Assembly (NCBI RefSeq): GCF_000737335.2
Contig: NZ_JMCC02000022.1
Coordinates: forward strand, 29,754-93,753
Direction: 5' to 3'
Source of the DNA: Enhygromyxa salina
Lineage (GTDB): Bacteria; Myxococcota_A; Polyangia; Nannocystales; Nannocystaceae
DNA length: 64,000 nt
Position 1 is the stretch's first letter. Every line of letters begins with the position of its first letter. The translations under genes were made by a program, and so were the position numbers. Positions 10,098-19,709 of the stretch are shown piece after piece. A model generated the notes under the pieces. It was given only the letters and a program-made list of their open reading frames with translations, ran no database searches and was not told where the DNA came from.

Positions 10098-10807
10098 TGG
10101 CCGAGCCTGAGACCCTCTCACCCTTGCGCTCCTTGCAGGCGGCCGTGCAGGACGGCCGACTTGCGGCCGCGGTTCGCCGCCGAGAACACGGCGCCGCTCT
10201 CGACAAGGCGTCGCGTGCCTTGGCGAGTTTCGGGGGGTCTGTTGATCGGATCGAGGAGCTGGTTCGCGTCGCGGCCACGGTCGTTACGCACATCGATGAA
10301 AACAGTCAGATCGTGCTGCGTAGCAAGCTCGACACGCTCGCGCAGAAGAGCCACACCCTCGTCGGCGAGATCACCACGGAGATCCTCGACAATTCTTGGC
10401 GGCAGCTGGAAGAGATCGACGGCCTGACTAAAGACATCAGCATGCAACTGCAGCGAGCCTGGAACAGCCTGATCCAGGCCGAGTTCGCAACCCTCGCGCA
10501 ACTCGGTGGTGCTTTGAAGATGATGAAGGCCGAGACCGAATTGGGTGAACGCATGCGAGTCATTGCCCATGACGCGTTAGCACTTGGAAGCCAGTTTCCC
10601 CCGAGCGAGACGGCACTGGAGGCACTGGCCAAGCACACTCAGGCCCGGAACGAGGTGCGCGACAGGTTATCGAAGTCCGGATCGGGGATCAGCTCGTTTC
10701 TGCTCAAGGTCGCCGAAGGTCAGGCGACGCTGGCCGATTTGGATCAGGAGACGCTGGATTGGCTGCGCAAGCAGGGGGCCATGCAAGCGTTCGCGGTCCG
10801 CCTGTGA
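10097..10807 (+). CDS. Small alpha-helical protein in the dpdI slot
   Basis: A 236-aa, almost wholly helical protein with heptad-like stretches (around 40-130) and no membrane segment, signal peptide or catalytic motif. The ATG at 10097 shares one base with the dpdH stop and has an AAGGGA box about 7 nt upstream; a GTG at 10094 is also possible. It is the last gene of the rightward dpdE-H operon and converges on the dpdJ-like gene 8 nt away. In the published E-F-G-H-I-J order this is where dpdI would be, but I do not recognise its sequence, so the name is positional only. It could be a coiled-coil partner of DpdH, for example in oligomer assembly. Confidence 0.6.
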   Translation: MAEPETLSPLRSLQAAVQDGRLAAAVRRREHGAALDKASRALASFGGSVDRIEELVRVAATVVTHIDENSQIVLRSKLDTLAQKSHTLVGEITTEILDNSWRQLEEIDGLTKDISMQLQRAWNSLIQAEFATLAQLGGALKMMKAETELGERMRVIAHDALALGSQFPPSETALEALAKHTQARNEVRDRLSKSGSGISSFLLKVAEGQATLADLDQETLDWLRKQGAMQAFAVRL

Positions 10808-10815
10808 GGGGCGGC

Positions 10816-13800
10816 TCAGCTCCATCCCAAAAATTCCGCCAGCCGAGTCAGCACCGTCCGGCTGACCGTCGCGTCCAGCATCTGCTGGGGGAACAGCGGT
10901 GACCCCGTGTGAAGACAGGCCTGACAGCCGTCGACGCAGAGTCGCGCGCTGAGCCGGTAAACCTGATCACCGAGTCGAGCATCCGCCTCCAGCGATCCTT
11001 CCTGCGCCGCATCCTCGAGTTCGAGGTAGCAGCGGCGAAGCTGAGCCCAGCGCTGGACGCTGGGATCTCCGCCGCGGGCGAGCGCGACGACCCGTCCTAC
11101 CAGTTCCCAAGCCGTGGGGTCGCGGTCCATCTCGGCGCTCAACTGTTCGCGCACGGTCCGGACTTCTTGCTGGAGACTCCGGTAGGAAAAGCGCTCGCCG
11201 CCGATGTCCTCGCTGTCATACAGCACCCGGACGACCGATTGCATGATGTTGGCGTCGTCCTCGGGGTCGAGACCCAGCACGCCGGCTAGCTCTCCGATTC
11301 GGTCGGCAGATATCGGATCCCTCAACGACCACGTGTTTGCGAGATCTGCATCCTCGAGTAATCGCTCGAGGACCTCGTCCTCGCGCGCATTCGGACACTC
11401 GAACAGCGCACCGGCACGCAGTTCGCCGAACGCGATGTCCAGGGTCTCGAGGAAGGTTCGCGTGGTTCCGTCTCCGTGCTCGCCGTCTTCGCAGACCACG
11501 ATGACGTCATCGGCATCTTCACCGAACTGAATAGGCAGCTTGGTGTGAAACAGTACCCGTCGCGGATCGCCGGCACCGTGGATCGCGAATAGCTGCTGCA
11601 GACGCATCGCTAGACCGTGCAGAGCGAGGGATCGCAGGTACTGGCGAAACCCCTGGTCGTCCTTGCAACCCGCGATTGCCTGAACGAGGAAACCCTGCAT
11701 GCCGGCCAGGTGTGGTTTGGCCAACTCTTCAGCAATTCGAACGATCCGCTGCTCGGTGAGCAATGGGTGCAAAGACAGGTATTGAGTGTAGGTCTCGAGC
11801 AGCAACTGGCGAAAGTGGCCCACGTCCCAACGCCGAAGCAGCCGCTGGAGCTTTTCGTTGGTGTTCTCGAACGCGCGGGCGGTAACCAGCAGATCAGCGA
11901 GTTCGCGGGCCTGGAAGCGGTTCATACCGGCCTGCGGTGCGCCACTGAGAACGAGGAAGCGAAAGTACTGTCCTCGCAACCAGCGCCCATCGCGGGTGCC
12001 CTCGATCCTGTCGAACTCATGTTCCACGAAACGATCCAATGTGTCTTGATCGAGGCGCAGCCGGACGCCCTCGGTGCTGACCTGATAGCCGTAGAGTTGA
12101 ACGGCCGGCGCGGGTGCGCCACGCTTGTGGTGGGCCGCGTGTTGCTGGGCTTCGACGAAGGTCTGCGTGTGGATGAACTCCTCGCGTTTGAACGAATTGA
12201 CATCGACGATGATGCGAGACTCGGCGCCCCAGTAGATCCGGGACACAGTCAAACCGGTGCCTTGTTCGGCGGCTCCGCTACCCTGGTAGGCGTAGAGTCC
12301 CGTCGTGAGCGGCTCGAGGGCGCCCACGGCGCGGGGCTGGCCCTGGTCCCGGCGGGCATTGCAGATGATGAAGCCGCTGAGGCTGCCCTGACTCTTGGGG
12401 TTGATCCCAGGATGCTCCTCGGCTGACGAGGTGAGGTCGACGAGCCGCGTCGTGGACCTGTCGTAGCCGACGAAGGGAGTCCACCCCGCACCGTCGAACC
12501 TGCCGAGCTTCTCGAGCCGGAGTTCGCTCGGACGAATTGCCGCGAGCACGACGTTGTCTCCGATCTCCTGGTGGAGGTAGCGAGGAAGCGCGAGCCGAAG
12601 TGCCGTCAGGCCACCGGGTATCGGTTCGAAGGTTTCGTGTTGCGAGCGGTGATCAACCGCAGCCCAGGGGGTGCGACCGCTGTGTGGGGTGACCCAGTGG
12701 GTGACGCCGAATCCGTAGCGACGCGTGGCCGTGCCCGGAGCACAGGTGGCCAGGGCAACGCCGATATCCTCTTCCTTACCAACCGGATCATTGTTGTCGT
12801 CGATGAAGCTCACCCGGACCGCCGGCAGGTTAATGGTTTCGAATAGCTGGGTGGGCACTTCGGGGATCTGAGCGACCCAGCAGGCCAGACCGGTTGTCGC
12901 AGGATTGCTGATCTTCGGCCTGACCTGTGCCCAGAGCGCCTGCAGATCCGTGATGCCCATATCGACGAAGACTCGCTCGCCGAAAATATCGCGGATCATG
13001 ATCATGGCTTCTGCGAATACGTGTGCGGGCAAATTCGGCGACGGGTCTTGTCGATAGTGGTGATTCCGCGCCGCGGCGTCCAGGAGCGTGGCGATGAGTT
13101 GACCGCGGCGAACGAAGAAGTTGCGCATGTTCAGGGGCACGCGAAAGCTCGCCGCCTCGAGCATGCGTTCGGGTCGTCGAAAGAACCACGTGTCCCGCGG
13201 GCTGTAGACCGAGAGGGTAACGCCGGTCACGGGACGATCGTCCGCGCCGCGACCACCGCGCCCCTTTCGCTGCACGAAGCTCGCCGCGTTCAGGGGCGCA
13301 TAGTGCTGAAACACGAGGCTCATCTCGGGGTCGTCGAAACCGACCTCGAGCGAGGACGTGGCGAATACCACGTCGCTGCTTCCGATCATGTCATCCACGC
13401 GTTCCTTGGTCCCGGAGAACACCGGGCTTTGACACACGGAGAGACTCTGGCCGGCTTCATATGCACCATTGGCGGTCTCCTGGTGGGGGTCCCGGGCCGC
13501 GAAGAACCAGCACTCCCCATCGACGAATCGGCTGCAGGTCTCGGGGTGGCCGCAGCACTCGCGGCGGGGCGTGGACTCCGGGGGAACAGTGCCGTACCGA
13601 CTCGTACGCAGCCGAGCGAGGCGATTGTTCCGCTCCGCGTCGATGTAGTCACCGTGCAAGCGTTTGACTTTGTCGATGGAGTCGAGGAACGCGAGCGCTC
13701 GATAGCCCCCACGATTGCCCCGACGGCGTCGCATCCCATGGGCCAGACACATCAACGACTGGATCGTGGTCGAGGCGCCGGCCACATCCTTGCCGCGCGA

Positions 13801-16800
13801 CTCAATCTCGGGCTGGACGAAGTAAAAGTACTCGCGCGAGCGTGGATTGGGCTCTCGCTCCTCGGGTGTGGGAGAGATTTGCGTCACTGGCCCGCAGCCG
13901 CACAACTCTTCCCAGACACGGCCGGGCTCCCCGAGGGTGGCGCTCATCCCGACAGCGAGGGGGCGGTCTTGCGGGTCGCGGCTGTTGATGCGCAACCGAG
14001 CCAGCAGCCGACGTAGCGCATAGCCGACCTGGGCGCCTTGAATGTGCGAGTAGATATGGATCTCGTCAGCGAGCACGGCGCGTGGAGGGAGAACACCCCT
14101 GGCGTCTCCGAACAGGCGACCACGCCATTGGCTGTGAAGCCAGCTGTGCAGAGATTCGGTGGTCGTGATGAAGATGCTGGTGTCGACTTTGCCCAGGCTC
14201 CGCTTGGATCCGACCCAGCCCGCAAAAGACCAGCCGCAACGCCGACAATGCAGGTGATCCGGCTGGTGAGTGTCCGGCGTGGGTGTCAGCAGCAAGTCCC
14301 CCCCACACTCGCCTTCGGGGCAAGGGAACAGCGGAAAGGCATAGCGCGATCCTACGCGCTTCCAGTGGGCGCCGAGTTCCCCATCGAAGTTACTGGGGAC
14401 CTCGCTGTTTTGCACTCCCAGGGTCAGTGTGGGCATCCCGTCTTGTCGGGCCAGGGCAGCGAGATAGCCGGCGAGCCGTTGTGCCTGGTTGTTGGCGAGG
14501 CGGATACGCGGATAGACCAGCACGCAACGAGTCCCGGTCACGCCCTCGAGCGCATCGATGGCTGAGGCAATGATGAGAGGCAGAGCGGCGGCCTCGGTCT
14601 TGCCCGATCCGGTGTCAGCGGTAATCACGAACGAGCGAGTCTCGCTACGTCCGAACCAGGCTGGAAGCACCTCCAACAGAGCGCGAGACTGAAAGCCGGT
14701 CAGCAGCGGGTCGTCGACCATCCAACGCTCGCTGAGCATCTGACCGGCGCCACGCAGGACCCGGACCGTGGTTGGATCGCTTCCGAGGAGTTCCTCGAGC
14801 GTCGTCAGCGTTCGGCTCAGTGGCTGGTTGCGGGTGGGCTTGGAGCGATCAACGAAGCGCACCTTGGTCGCGCGCACCAAGAAGGGTCGGTTTCCGGCGT
14901 CGTCTTCTCGGAAGCGCTGCTTGATGTAGCGAAGCTCGCGGGCAAGCTCGGCCGCGCGGCTGCGCATGCGGCCATCGTCGAGGCTCATCAGCCATCCGTC
15001 TTGACGCAGGCGCCGGAGTACGGGGGCGAGCTCGGTGGCCGATCGGTGGGTGATGCTGGCGAGCTCGGCAGGGTGAACCCAGGCCTCGTAGACCCCAAAG
15101 TTGATGCGCCCCTGCTCGAGATTCTCGAGACTGTTGAGCACCTCGAAGTCAGATTCGGAGGGGACCTCGGGCAGAGGCAGGCGCTCGACAGGCTTCGCCT
15201 CCTGTTGCCGGGCCACCGTCAGGTCGAGGGTGCGCCGTCCTTTGTCGTTGGCTCCCCATTCCAGCACACCTTCGACAACCAGCGCATCGACGAGGGGCTC
15301 GAGCCGGTCCTCACCATCCAGGTCGAGCCAACAAAAGTGATCGCGAACGATGAAGTAAAAGGGGGCGTACCTGCCATGACGCAGCGCACCGAGCAGGCCT
15401 TGGATGTGGTTGCGGACCGACTCGAGATCACAGGGGAGCGGCCGCTGAGCGGGATCTCGGGGCTTGGCCGTCCAAAACGGGCCGTAGGGGCCATCCTTGA
15501 GTCGAATCACGACCATACCCAGCTCGAACAATTTCAGCAGCCCTTCGTGGATCTCCTGCTGAGTCCTCGACAGCGCCTTCGTCAGGGCAAAGCTCGCCGC
15601 TGATTTATGCTTGCTGGTCTTCGCTAGCCGACGGATCGCATCGAGCAATTCCGTGAGTACTGGGTCGAGCGCGCCTTCGTCGGGTGGGGGCTCGGACGGG
15701 ACTTGTGTCGCGTCGACCTCGAGATTGGCTGCGTCGTCAAATCGTCGGACTCGCACGGTCAGCGGAACCGAGGCACCCGCGGGCCCCATCACCGACCAGG
15801 TCGCCACCTCTTGAGTCTCGTACACGAAGTTTCGCAGCACCTGGGCCTGCTCGAACAGCTCGTCGTCTTCAGGCACCACGCTGAGCAACTGTCGCGCCAC
15901 TACCAGGATGAGCTTGGTGCGTGCGCGTGTGATCGTGACGTTGAAGCGCTCCGGACTGAAGATGAAGCTCGCCTCCATCTTGGCAAACTCGGGATCGGAG
16001 ACGGTGTAGCAAGCAACAATCGCGTCTCGCTCTCGCCCCTGAATACGATCGACGGTCTCGACGACGCAGTCCTCGCCAAACCCCGTGGCGCGGATCAGCG
16101 TACGAAGCAGGGCGTTTTGGGCCCGGTGCGGCGAGACCACTGCGAGCCGTTGATTCCAGAAGGTTTGCGACGAGAGTTCGTCCTCGCGGTCCGGGGGGAC
16201 CATGCGCGCCCGCAGCCGAGCCACGAGCCCCGCCGCGATACGCGCCTCAAACTCGTTGGAGGTTCCGCAGAGTGGGCCGCTGTACAGTAGTATGCAGACC
16301 GGGTTGTCCGGGTCGAGAGCGTGCCGCTCCCAATCTTGCAGACCCAGTTCCCAGCTCTCATGAAGCGCGAGGCGCTTGCTCTTGACCTCGGCGACGGACT
16401 CGTAACGGCCTTCGTAGAACACCTGCGCGGGGTATTCGGACAGCAGCTGGTTGAGCCGGAATGTCTCCGTTAGCGGAAATACCTCGATGCCGGCGTGCTT
16501 GAGAAAGCCGTAGAGGCTCGAGCCCAGGCGTAGGCCATCGATTTCACGTTCGTGGGTCTCGCGGACTGGAGCGAGTTGCTTGTCATCACCGGCGACGAGC
16601 ACCCGTCCCTGCGGCGCCAGCCCAGCGATGCTGAGCAGCCCCTGACTGATGACCATCTGCGAGGCCTCGTCGATGCACACGAGATCGAAGAGCGGGGCCG
16701 TCGGGCCCTGGGCCTCGGCGAGCCTACCTCGCTCGATCGCCCGAAATAGTCCCCAGCCGGTTGCGCCGATCACCACATACTCGGAATTGAGGGCCTCTCG

Positions 16801-17259
16801 GAGGTCTTCCGGCTTAATGACCTCCACACCGTCGGGAAGAGACTGGTCGGGCTCGTGGCCAAGCCAGATCATGCGAATTGGGCCCCTGGCATGGATCGCT
16901 CGCTTCCTCACCGCCTCGAGCAAGTTGGCGATCGAGTTGCGCGTGAAGCCGGTGACGTAGACTCGACATGGCCGCCCGGCCGCTCGACGACCTTCGAGAT
17001 AGCCCAGCGCCATCCACGATAGGGCGAATGTCTTGCCGGTACCTGGGGGCCCGAGGATCAGCGAAGTGCGGTGTTTGGCGATGCCCTCCCAACCGCGCTG
17101 CTGAGCTTCACGCAGAGAGAACTCGGACTGGTTGCCGATGATGGCTTCGCGGGCGAAGGCCAGCCCGGCTAGCCAGTCTCGCTGCGATTCCTCTGATACG
17201 TCGTGGGCAAACTCCAGTGGCCGACGCAGGAAGGTGCGCAAGTCGTCTCGAACCGTCAT
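10816..17259 (-). CDS. DpdJ-like SF2 helicase fused behind a Upf1-like SF1 helicase
   Basis: A 2147-aa double-motor protein. Residues 1 to ~480 are an SF1/Upf1-type helicase: Walker A GPPGTGKT at 70-77, DEAS at 197-200, GDDKQLAP near 224-231, a DRIQGRERD block around 410 and an RARTKL end near 450. A helical or winged linker follows. A second motor starts near 850: Walker A DTGSGKTE around 882-889, a zinc-ribbon-like pair CPEGEC (~980) and CRRC (~1005), DEIH (~1065), MSATLG (~1104) and KGRGGRG (~1330). Further Cys pairs lie near 1240, and a DGCQACL motif like that of DUF1998 proteins near the end. The second half is DpdJ-like in size and context. Its start overlaps the stop of the nuclease gene by 4 nt (ATGA), so they are translated together. 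Calling the C-terminal half DpdJ is likely but unproven. Confidence 0.72.
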   Translation of the reverse strand: MTVRDDLRTFLRRPLEFAHDVSEESQRDWLAGLAFAREAIIGNQSEFSLREAQQRGWEGIAKHRTSLILGPPGTGKTFALSWMALGYLEGRRAAGRPCRVYVTGFTRNSIANLLEAVRKRAIHARGPIRMIWLGHEPDQSLPDGVEVIKPEDLREALNSEYVVIGATGWGLFRAIERGRLAEAQGPTAPLFDLVCIDEASQMVISQGLLSIAGLAPQGRVLVAGDDKQLAPVRETHEREIDGLRLGSSLYGFLKHAGIEVFPLTETFRLNQLLSEYPAQVFYEGRYESVAEVKSKRLALHESWELGLQDWERHALDPDNPVCILLYSGPLCGTSNEFEARIAAGLVARLRARMVPPDREDELSSQTFWNQRLAVVSPHRAQNALLRTLIRATGFGEDCVVETVDRIQGRERDAIVACYTVSDPEFAKMEASFIFSPERFNVTITRARTKLILVVARQLLSVVPEDDELFEQAQVLRNFVYETQEVATWSVMGPAGASVPLTVRVRRFDDAANLEVDATQVPSEPPPDEGALDPVLTELLDAIRRLAKTSKHKSAASFALTKALSRTQQEIHEGLLKLFELGMVVIRLKDGPYGPFWTAKPRDPAQRPLPCDLESVRNHIQGLLGALRHGRYAPFYFIVRDHFCWLDLDGEDRLEPLVDALVVEGVLEWGANDKGRRTLDLTVARQQEAKPVERLPLPEVPSESDFEVLNSLENLEQGRINFGVYEAWVHPAELASITHRSATELAPVLRRLRQDGWLMSLDDGRMRSRAAELARELRYIKQRFREDDAGNRPFLVRATKVRFVDRSKPTRNQPLSRTLTTLEELLGSDPTTVRVLRGAGQMLSERWMVDDPLLTGFQSRALLEVLPAWFGRSETRSFVITADTGSGKTEAAALPLIIASAIDALEGVTGTRCVLVYPRIRLANNQAQRLAGYLAALARQDGMPTLTLGVQNSEVPSNFDGELGAHWKRVGSRYAFPLFPCPEGECGGDLLLTPTPDTHQPDHLHCRRCGWSFAGWVGSKRSLGKVDTSIFITTTESLHSWLHSQWRGRLFGDARGVLPPRAVLADEIHIYSHIQGAQVGYALRRLLARLRINSRDPQDRPLAVGMSATLGEPGRVWEELCGCGPVTQISPTPEEREPNPRSREYFYFVQPEIESRGKDVAGASTTIQSLMCLAHGMRRRRGNRGGYRALAFLDSIDKVKRLHGDYIDAERNNRLARLRTSRYGTVPPESTPRRECCGHPETCSRFVDGECWFFAARDPHQETANGAYEAGQSLSVCQSPVFSGTKERVDDMIGSSDVVFATSSLEVGFDDPEMSLVFQHYAPLNAASFVQRKGRGGRGADDRPVTGVTLSVYSPRDTWFFRRPERMLEAASFRVPLNMRNFFVRRGQLIATLLDAAARNHHYRQDPSPNLPAHVFAEAMIMIRDIFGERVFVDMGITDLQALWAQVRPKISNPATTGLACWVAQIPEVPTQLFETINLPAVRVSFIDDNNDPVGKEEDIGVALATCAPGTATRRYGFGVTHWVTPHSGRTPWAAVDHRSQHETFEPIPGGLTALRLALPRYLHQEIGDNVVLAAIRPSELRLEKLGRFDGAGWTPFVGYDRSTTRLVDLTSSAEEHPGINPKSQGSLSGFIICNARRDQGQPRAVGALEPLTTGLYAYQGSGAAEQGTGLTVSRIYWGAESRIIVDVNSFKREEFIHTQTFVEAQQHAAHHKRGAPAPAVQLYGYQVSTEGVRLRLDQDTLDRFVEHEFDRIEGTRDGRWLRGQYFRFLVLSGAPQAGMNRFQARELADLLVTARAFENTNEKLQRLLRRWDVGHFRQLLLETYTQYLSLHPLLTEQRIVRIAEELAKPHLAGMQGFLVQAIAGCKDDQGFRQYLRSLALHGLAMRLQQLFAIHGAGDPRRVLFHTKLPIQFGEDADDVIVVCEDGEHGDGTTRTFLETLDIAFGELRAGALFECPNAREDEVLERLLEDADLANTWSLRDPISADRIGELAGVLGLDPEDDANIMQSVVRVLYDSEDIGGERFSYRSLQQEVRTVREQLSAEMDRDPTAWELVGRVVALARGGDPSVQRWAQLRRCYLELEDAAQEGSLEADARLGDQVYRLSARLCVDGCQACLHTGSPLFPQQMLDATVSRTVLTRLAEFLGWS

Positions 17260-19508
17260 CCGGCCCCCTCACTCAGGTAGCGCAGGAGGGTTTCCATGCG
17301 AGCTGTGTTGACGTCGACATGACCCTTGTCCAGGAACCAGCCAGCGGTCGGTGTGTCCCGCATCAGTCGGCGCATGGTCTGGCTCGTCCAGGCTTTCTTC
17401 CAGATCTTCACGCGCAACCGACTGGGATCGGCGCCGGACAGCAACTCGACCGTGCATTCGGGCCAGCGCGAAGGGTCCATGCGCAGGTCCGGGTCGTCGT
17501 CGGTGAGGATTAGGCCCAGGCTACCCGGTGAGATCTCGGCCTGGCGGCTCTCAGGCGGCACCAAAAAGTCCAGGATTGCGCCCCCACTCCGATTTTTCGC
17601 TTCACGAAGCTCGAGATTGGCGTAGCAGCGCAATCGCTCTCGGCGTTCCTCGGACGGGCGGGCCAGATCGATCAGCGCGCCGAGACGCTCCGCTCGACTT
17701 TGAAGTAACTCCTGGGCGAGCAGCACGTCGAGGTCGATGGCTTCGAGCGGGTGAAACTGCTCTTGAAAGCGAAACGGCGGCTTGCGCAGGCGCAAGAAAT
17801 CGTGGCCCGACTGCGCGTTGTCGTCGAGTATCCACTGACAGAGGCTCTGCATCGCGCGGAGTCGAGCGATCGCATCCTGTTGCGTGGCTTCGACCCACTG
17901 AGGCTTGTCGCCGAGTTGTCGCATCACGTCGATGGACAGGCGTGCGGAGAAGGGCCGTGTGAAGGGCGGCCCTGGAAGATACGGGCTCTTCAATGGAGGT
18001 GTCGCCTCGGCCAGGGCTCGGCTTACCCGCGCGAGGTCGTAGGAGACCTTGGCCGGAAGCACGTACAGCTGCTCTATCACGCTGCGCAAGGCACTAGCCG
18101 GCAAGTGATGGGCCCCGCGATACTCAGGCTCGGGTGCGCGGACTTCCTCTGGTGGAAACAGGCGCACGAGATGAATGAGGCCCGAACGAATATCGCTGTC
18201 GTCGAGGTGAGTGGCGAGAGTGTCGCGGAGGTCGTTTGCCTCCGACGGTTCGTAGACGAAGATGTGCATGCGCAGGCCCTCCGTAGTAGGGAGACGCTGG
18301 TTGTGCTCGTGGAGCTCTTGCAGGACATCGATGAGGCCACGCAGCACGCGGGTGAGCGCCGGCAATTCATCTGTAGGCCGAGTCACTACCTCGACCACCG
18401 GTGGCCTGGCCCGCTTGCCGCCTACAAGACAACCGATGGTCACAAGGTGAGCGGCGACCGGGTCCCGATCCACGACGAGGAAGATAGGCACGTCGATTTG
18501 TGGCGGCATCAACCAGGTGTGGTGTTCGGGTAGGCGGCACCACTGCCTCGAGAGCAACGCCTCAGCCCTGTTCTTGAGCAGCTTGCCTCGGGTGCGCAGC
18601 GTCCAGGTGTCATCGCCCAGGTGAGACGCGCGGGCGACAGCGCCGAGTGTTCGCAGACCATTACGATGAAGCGCGGCCTTGGACTGGTGGGAGAGTCCCG
18701 GTATTGCGGATATGTCCCAGTCTTCCCGAGGCCGATCGTCAGCGATGGCCTTGTCGCAATGCTGCAACCACTTACACTGCTCGCATTTGAAGTAGAGATG
18801 AAAGAAAGTCTGGTCTGACCCGCTGCCGATCTTTGTCTGGCTGATGGAACCGAGTTGGCGGCGAAAGAAGTCGCGCAATAGCTCCTCGTGGCTGCGGAGA
18901 TCAAACAGACCTCTCTCCGCCTCCCATAGCGGGCCTCCGTCCGCGCCGATAGACCAGATGTTGGCCTGACGATGGATCGGCGGCTCATTGATTCCCAGTG
19001 AAGCGAATACTCCGCGCAACATCAGTGCGTAGAAAGCGACCTGTGCGCGATGATACTGGGTCGGGCGCCGGGTGTGTTTAACGTCGATAATTCTGAGGCA
19101 CCGCTGCTTCCCCTCGCCCACCCACTCCATGAAATCCGGTAGGCCAGAGCGTATGGAGACGTGCTCAGGGAGTTGAAGATCGCGTCGCAAGGATGGAGTC
19201 TCATCGAGCTTGGCCTGGTAGATGAGCCTCGCTGGATGTTCTCCGCGCAAGAATGCGGCGGTCAGCCCCGGGGGCACGTGAAGACTCCCACCGTTCGGGC
19301 GCAGGATGGACTCGCCCCGCTCGCGCAGTCGTCGGAGTACGTCTTCCTCGAAACGGACGCCCTCCTCCCTACGGATGCTGCGGTCGTCGACCTCGTGCAC
19401 GGGGACGGCGTCCCTGACCTCACGCGGAAGGGTCGCGTAGATCAACCTGCGCTCACAACGATACTGAAACCAATCCTTGATGTCGCTCGCGCGGATTTCC
19501 ATTTTCAT
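17256..19508 (-). CDS. Cas4/RecB-like PD-(D/E)XK nuclease, TM0106-type, probable Fe-S cluster
   Basis: A 750-aa nuclease. The PD-(D/E)XK signature is visible: D125 in SGLPDF, D142 and K144 in IDVKH, then Q156 and Y160 in QVAFY. One early Cys (C18 in YRCERR) plus C242, C245 and C251 (CEQC...HC) match the four-Cys Fe-S pattern of Cas4/AddB-type nucleases. A helix-hairpin-helix-like segment follows (~268-292), then a region resembling the divergent RNase H-like part of TM0106-family proteins. In that family the nuclease is usually joined to a Upf1-like helicase; here the helicase is the first part of the next, 4-nt-overlapping gene. It is the likely cutting enzyme of this island. The start could be 19508 or the ATG two codons later. 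The gene is transcribed divergently from folE2. Confidence 0.78.
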   Translation of the reverse strand: MKMEIRASDIKDWFQYRCERRLIYATLPREVRDAVPVHEVDDRSIRREEGVRFEEDVLRRLRERGESILRPNGGSLHVPPGLTAAFLRGEHPARLIYQAKLDETPSLRRDLQLPEHVSIRSGLPDFMEWVGEGKQRCLRIIDVKHTRRPTQYHRAQVAFYALMLRGVFASLGINEPPIHRQANIWSIGADGGPLWEAERGLFDLRSHEELLRDFFRRQLGSISQTKIGSGSDQTFFHLYFKCEQCKWLQHCDKAIADDRPREDWDISAIPGLSHQSKAALHRNGLRTLGAVARASHLGDDTWTLRTRGKLLKNRAEALLSRQWCRLPEHHTWLMPPQIDVPIFLVVDRDPVAAHLVTIGCLVGGKRARPPVVEVVTRPTDELPALTRVLRGLIDVLQELHEHNQRLPTTEGLRMHIFVYEPSEANDLRDTLATHLDDSDIRSGLIHLVRLFPPEEVRAPEPEYRGAHHLPASALRSVIEQLYVLPAKVSYDLARVSRALAEATPPLKSPYLPGPPFTRPFSARLSIDVMRQLGDKPQWVEATQQDAIARLRAMQSLCQWILDDNAQSGHDFLRLRKPPFRFQEQFHPLEAIDLDVLLAQELLQSRAERLGALIDLARPSEERRERLRCYANLELREAKNRSGGAILDFLVPPESRQAEISPGSLGLILTDDDPDLRMDPSRWPECTVELLSGADPSRLRVKIWKKAWTSQTMRRLMRDTPTAGWFLDKGHVDVNTARMETLLRYLSEGAG

Positions 19509-19709
19509 CGTGGCAGTTCACGCCTCTGCGCGAAGTTTCGCCAATAATACGAGTTCTTTCTGAGTGTGTCTCCTGGGTTCACAACCGTTAGCAACAGATT
19601 GACGCACGTTTGCCATGACGCTGGACCAAACGGCCCACTCGTCAGGGCTCGACGCGTCCGGATACAGCCCAGTTTCTCAACCACTTGATCTATGGTACGA
19701 AACCCGGCT
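19509..19709. promoter_or_regulatory. Divergent intergenic region between the nuclease/dpdJ block and the folE2-dpdCAB block
   Basis: About 200 bp separate the two divergent operon starts, the only sizeable non-coding gap inside the island, so promoters for both blocks should be here. The stretch is visibly richer in A/T than its surroundings. A TATTAT-like hexamer reads leftward at about 19544-19550 and a TTGACG reads rightward near 19598, but neither has a convincing partner box, so no promoter is assigned. No riboswitch or operator palindrome was recognised. Confidence 0.4.
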
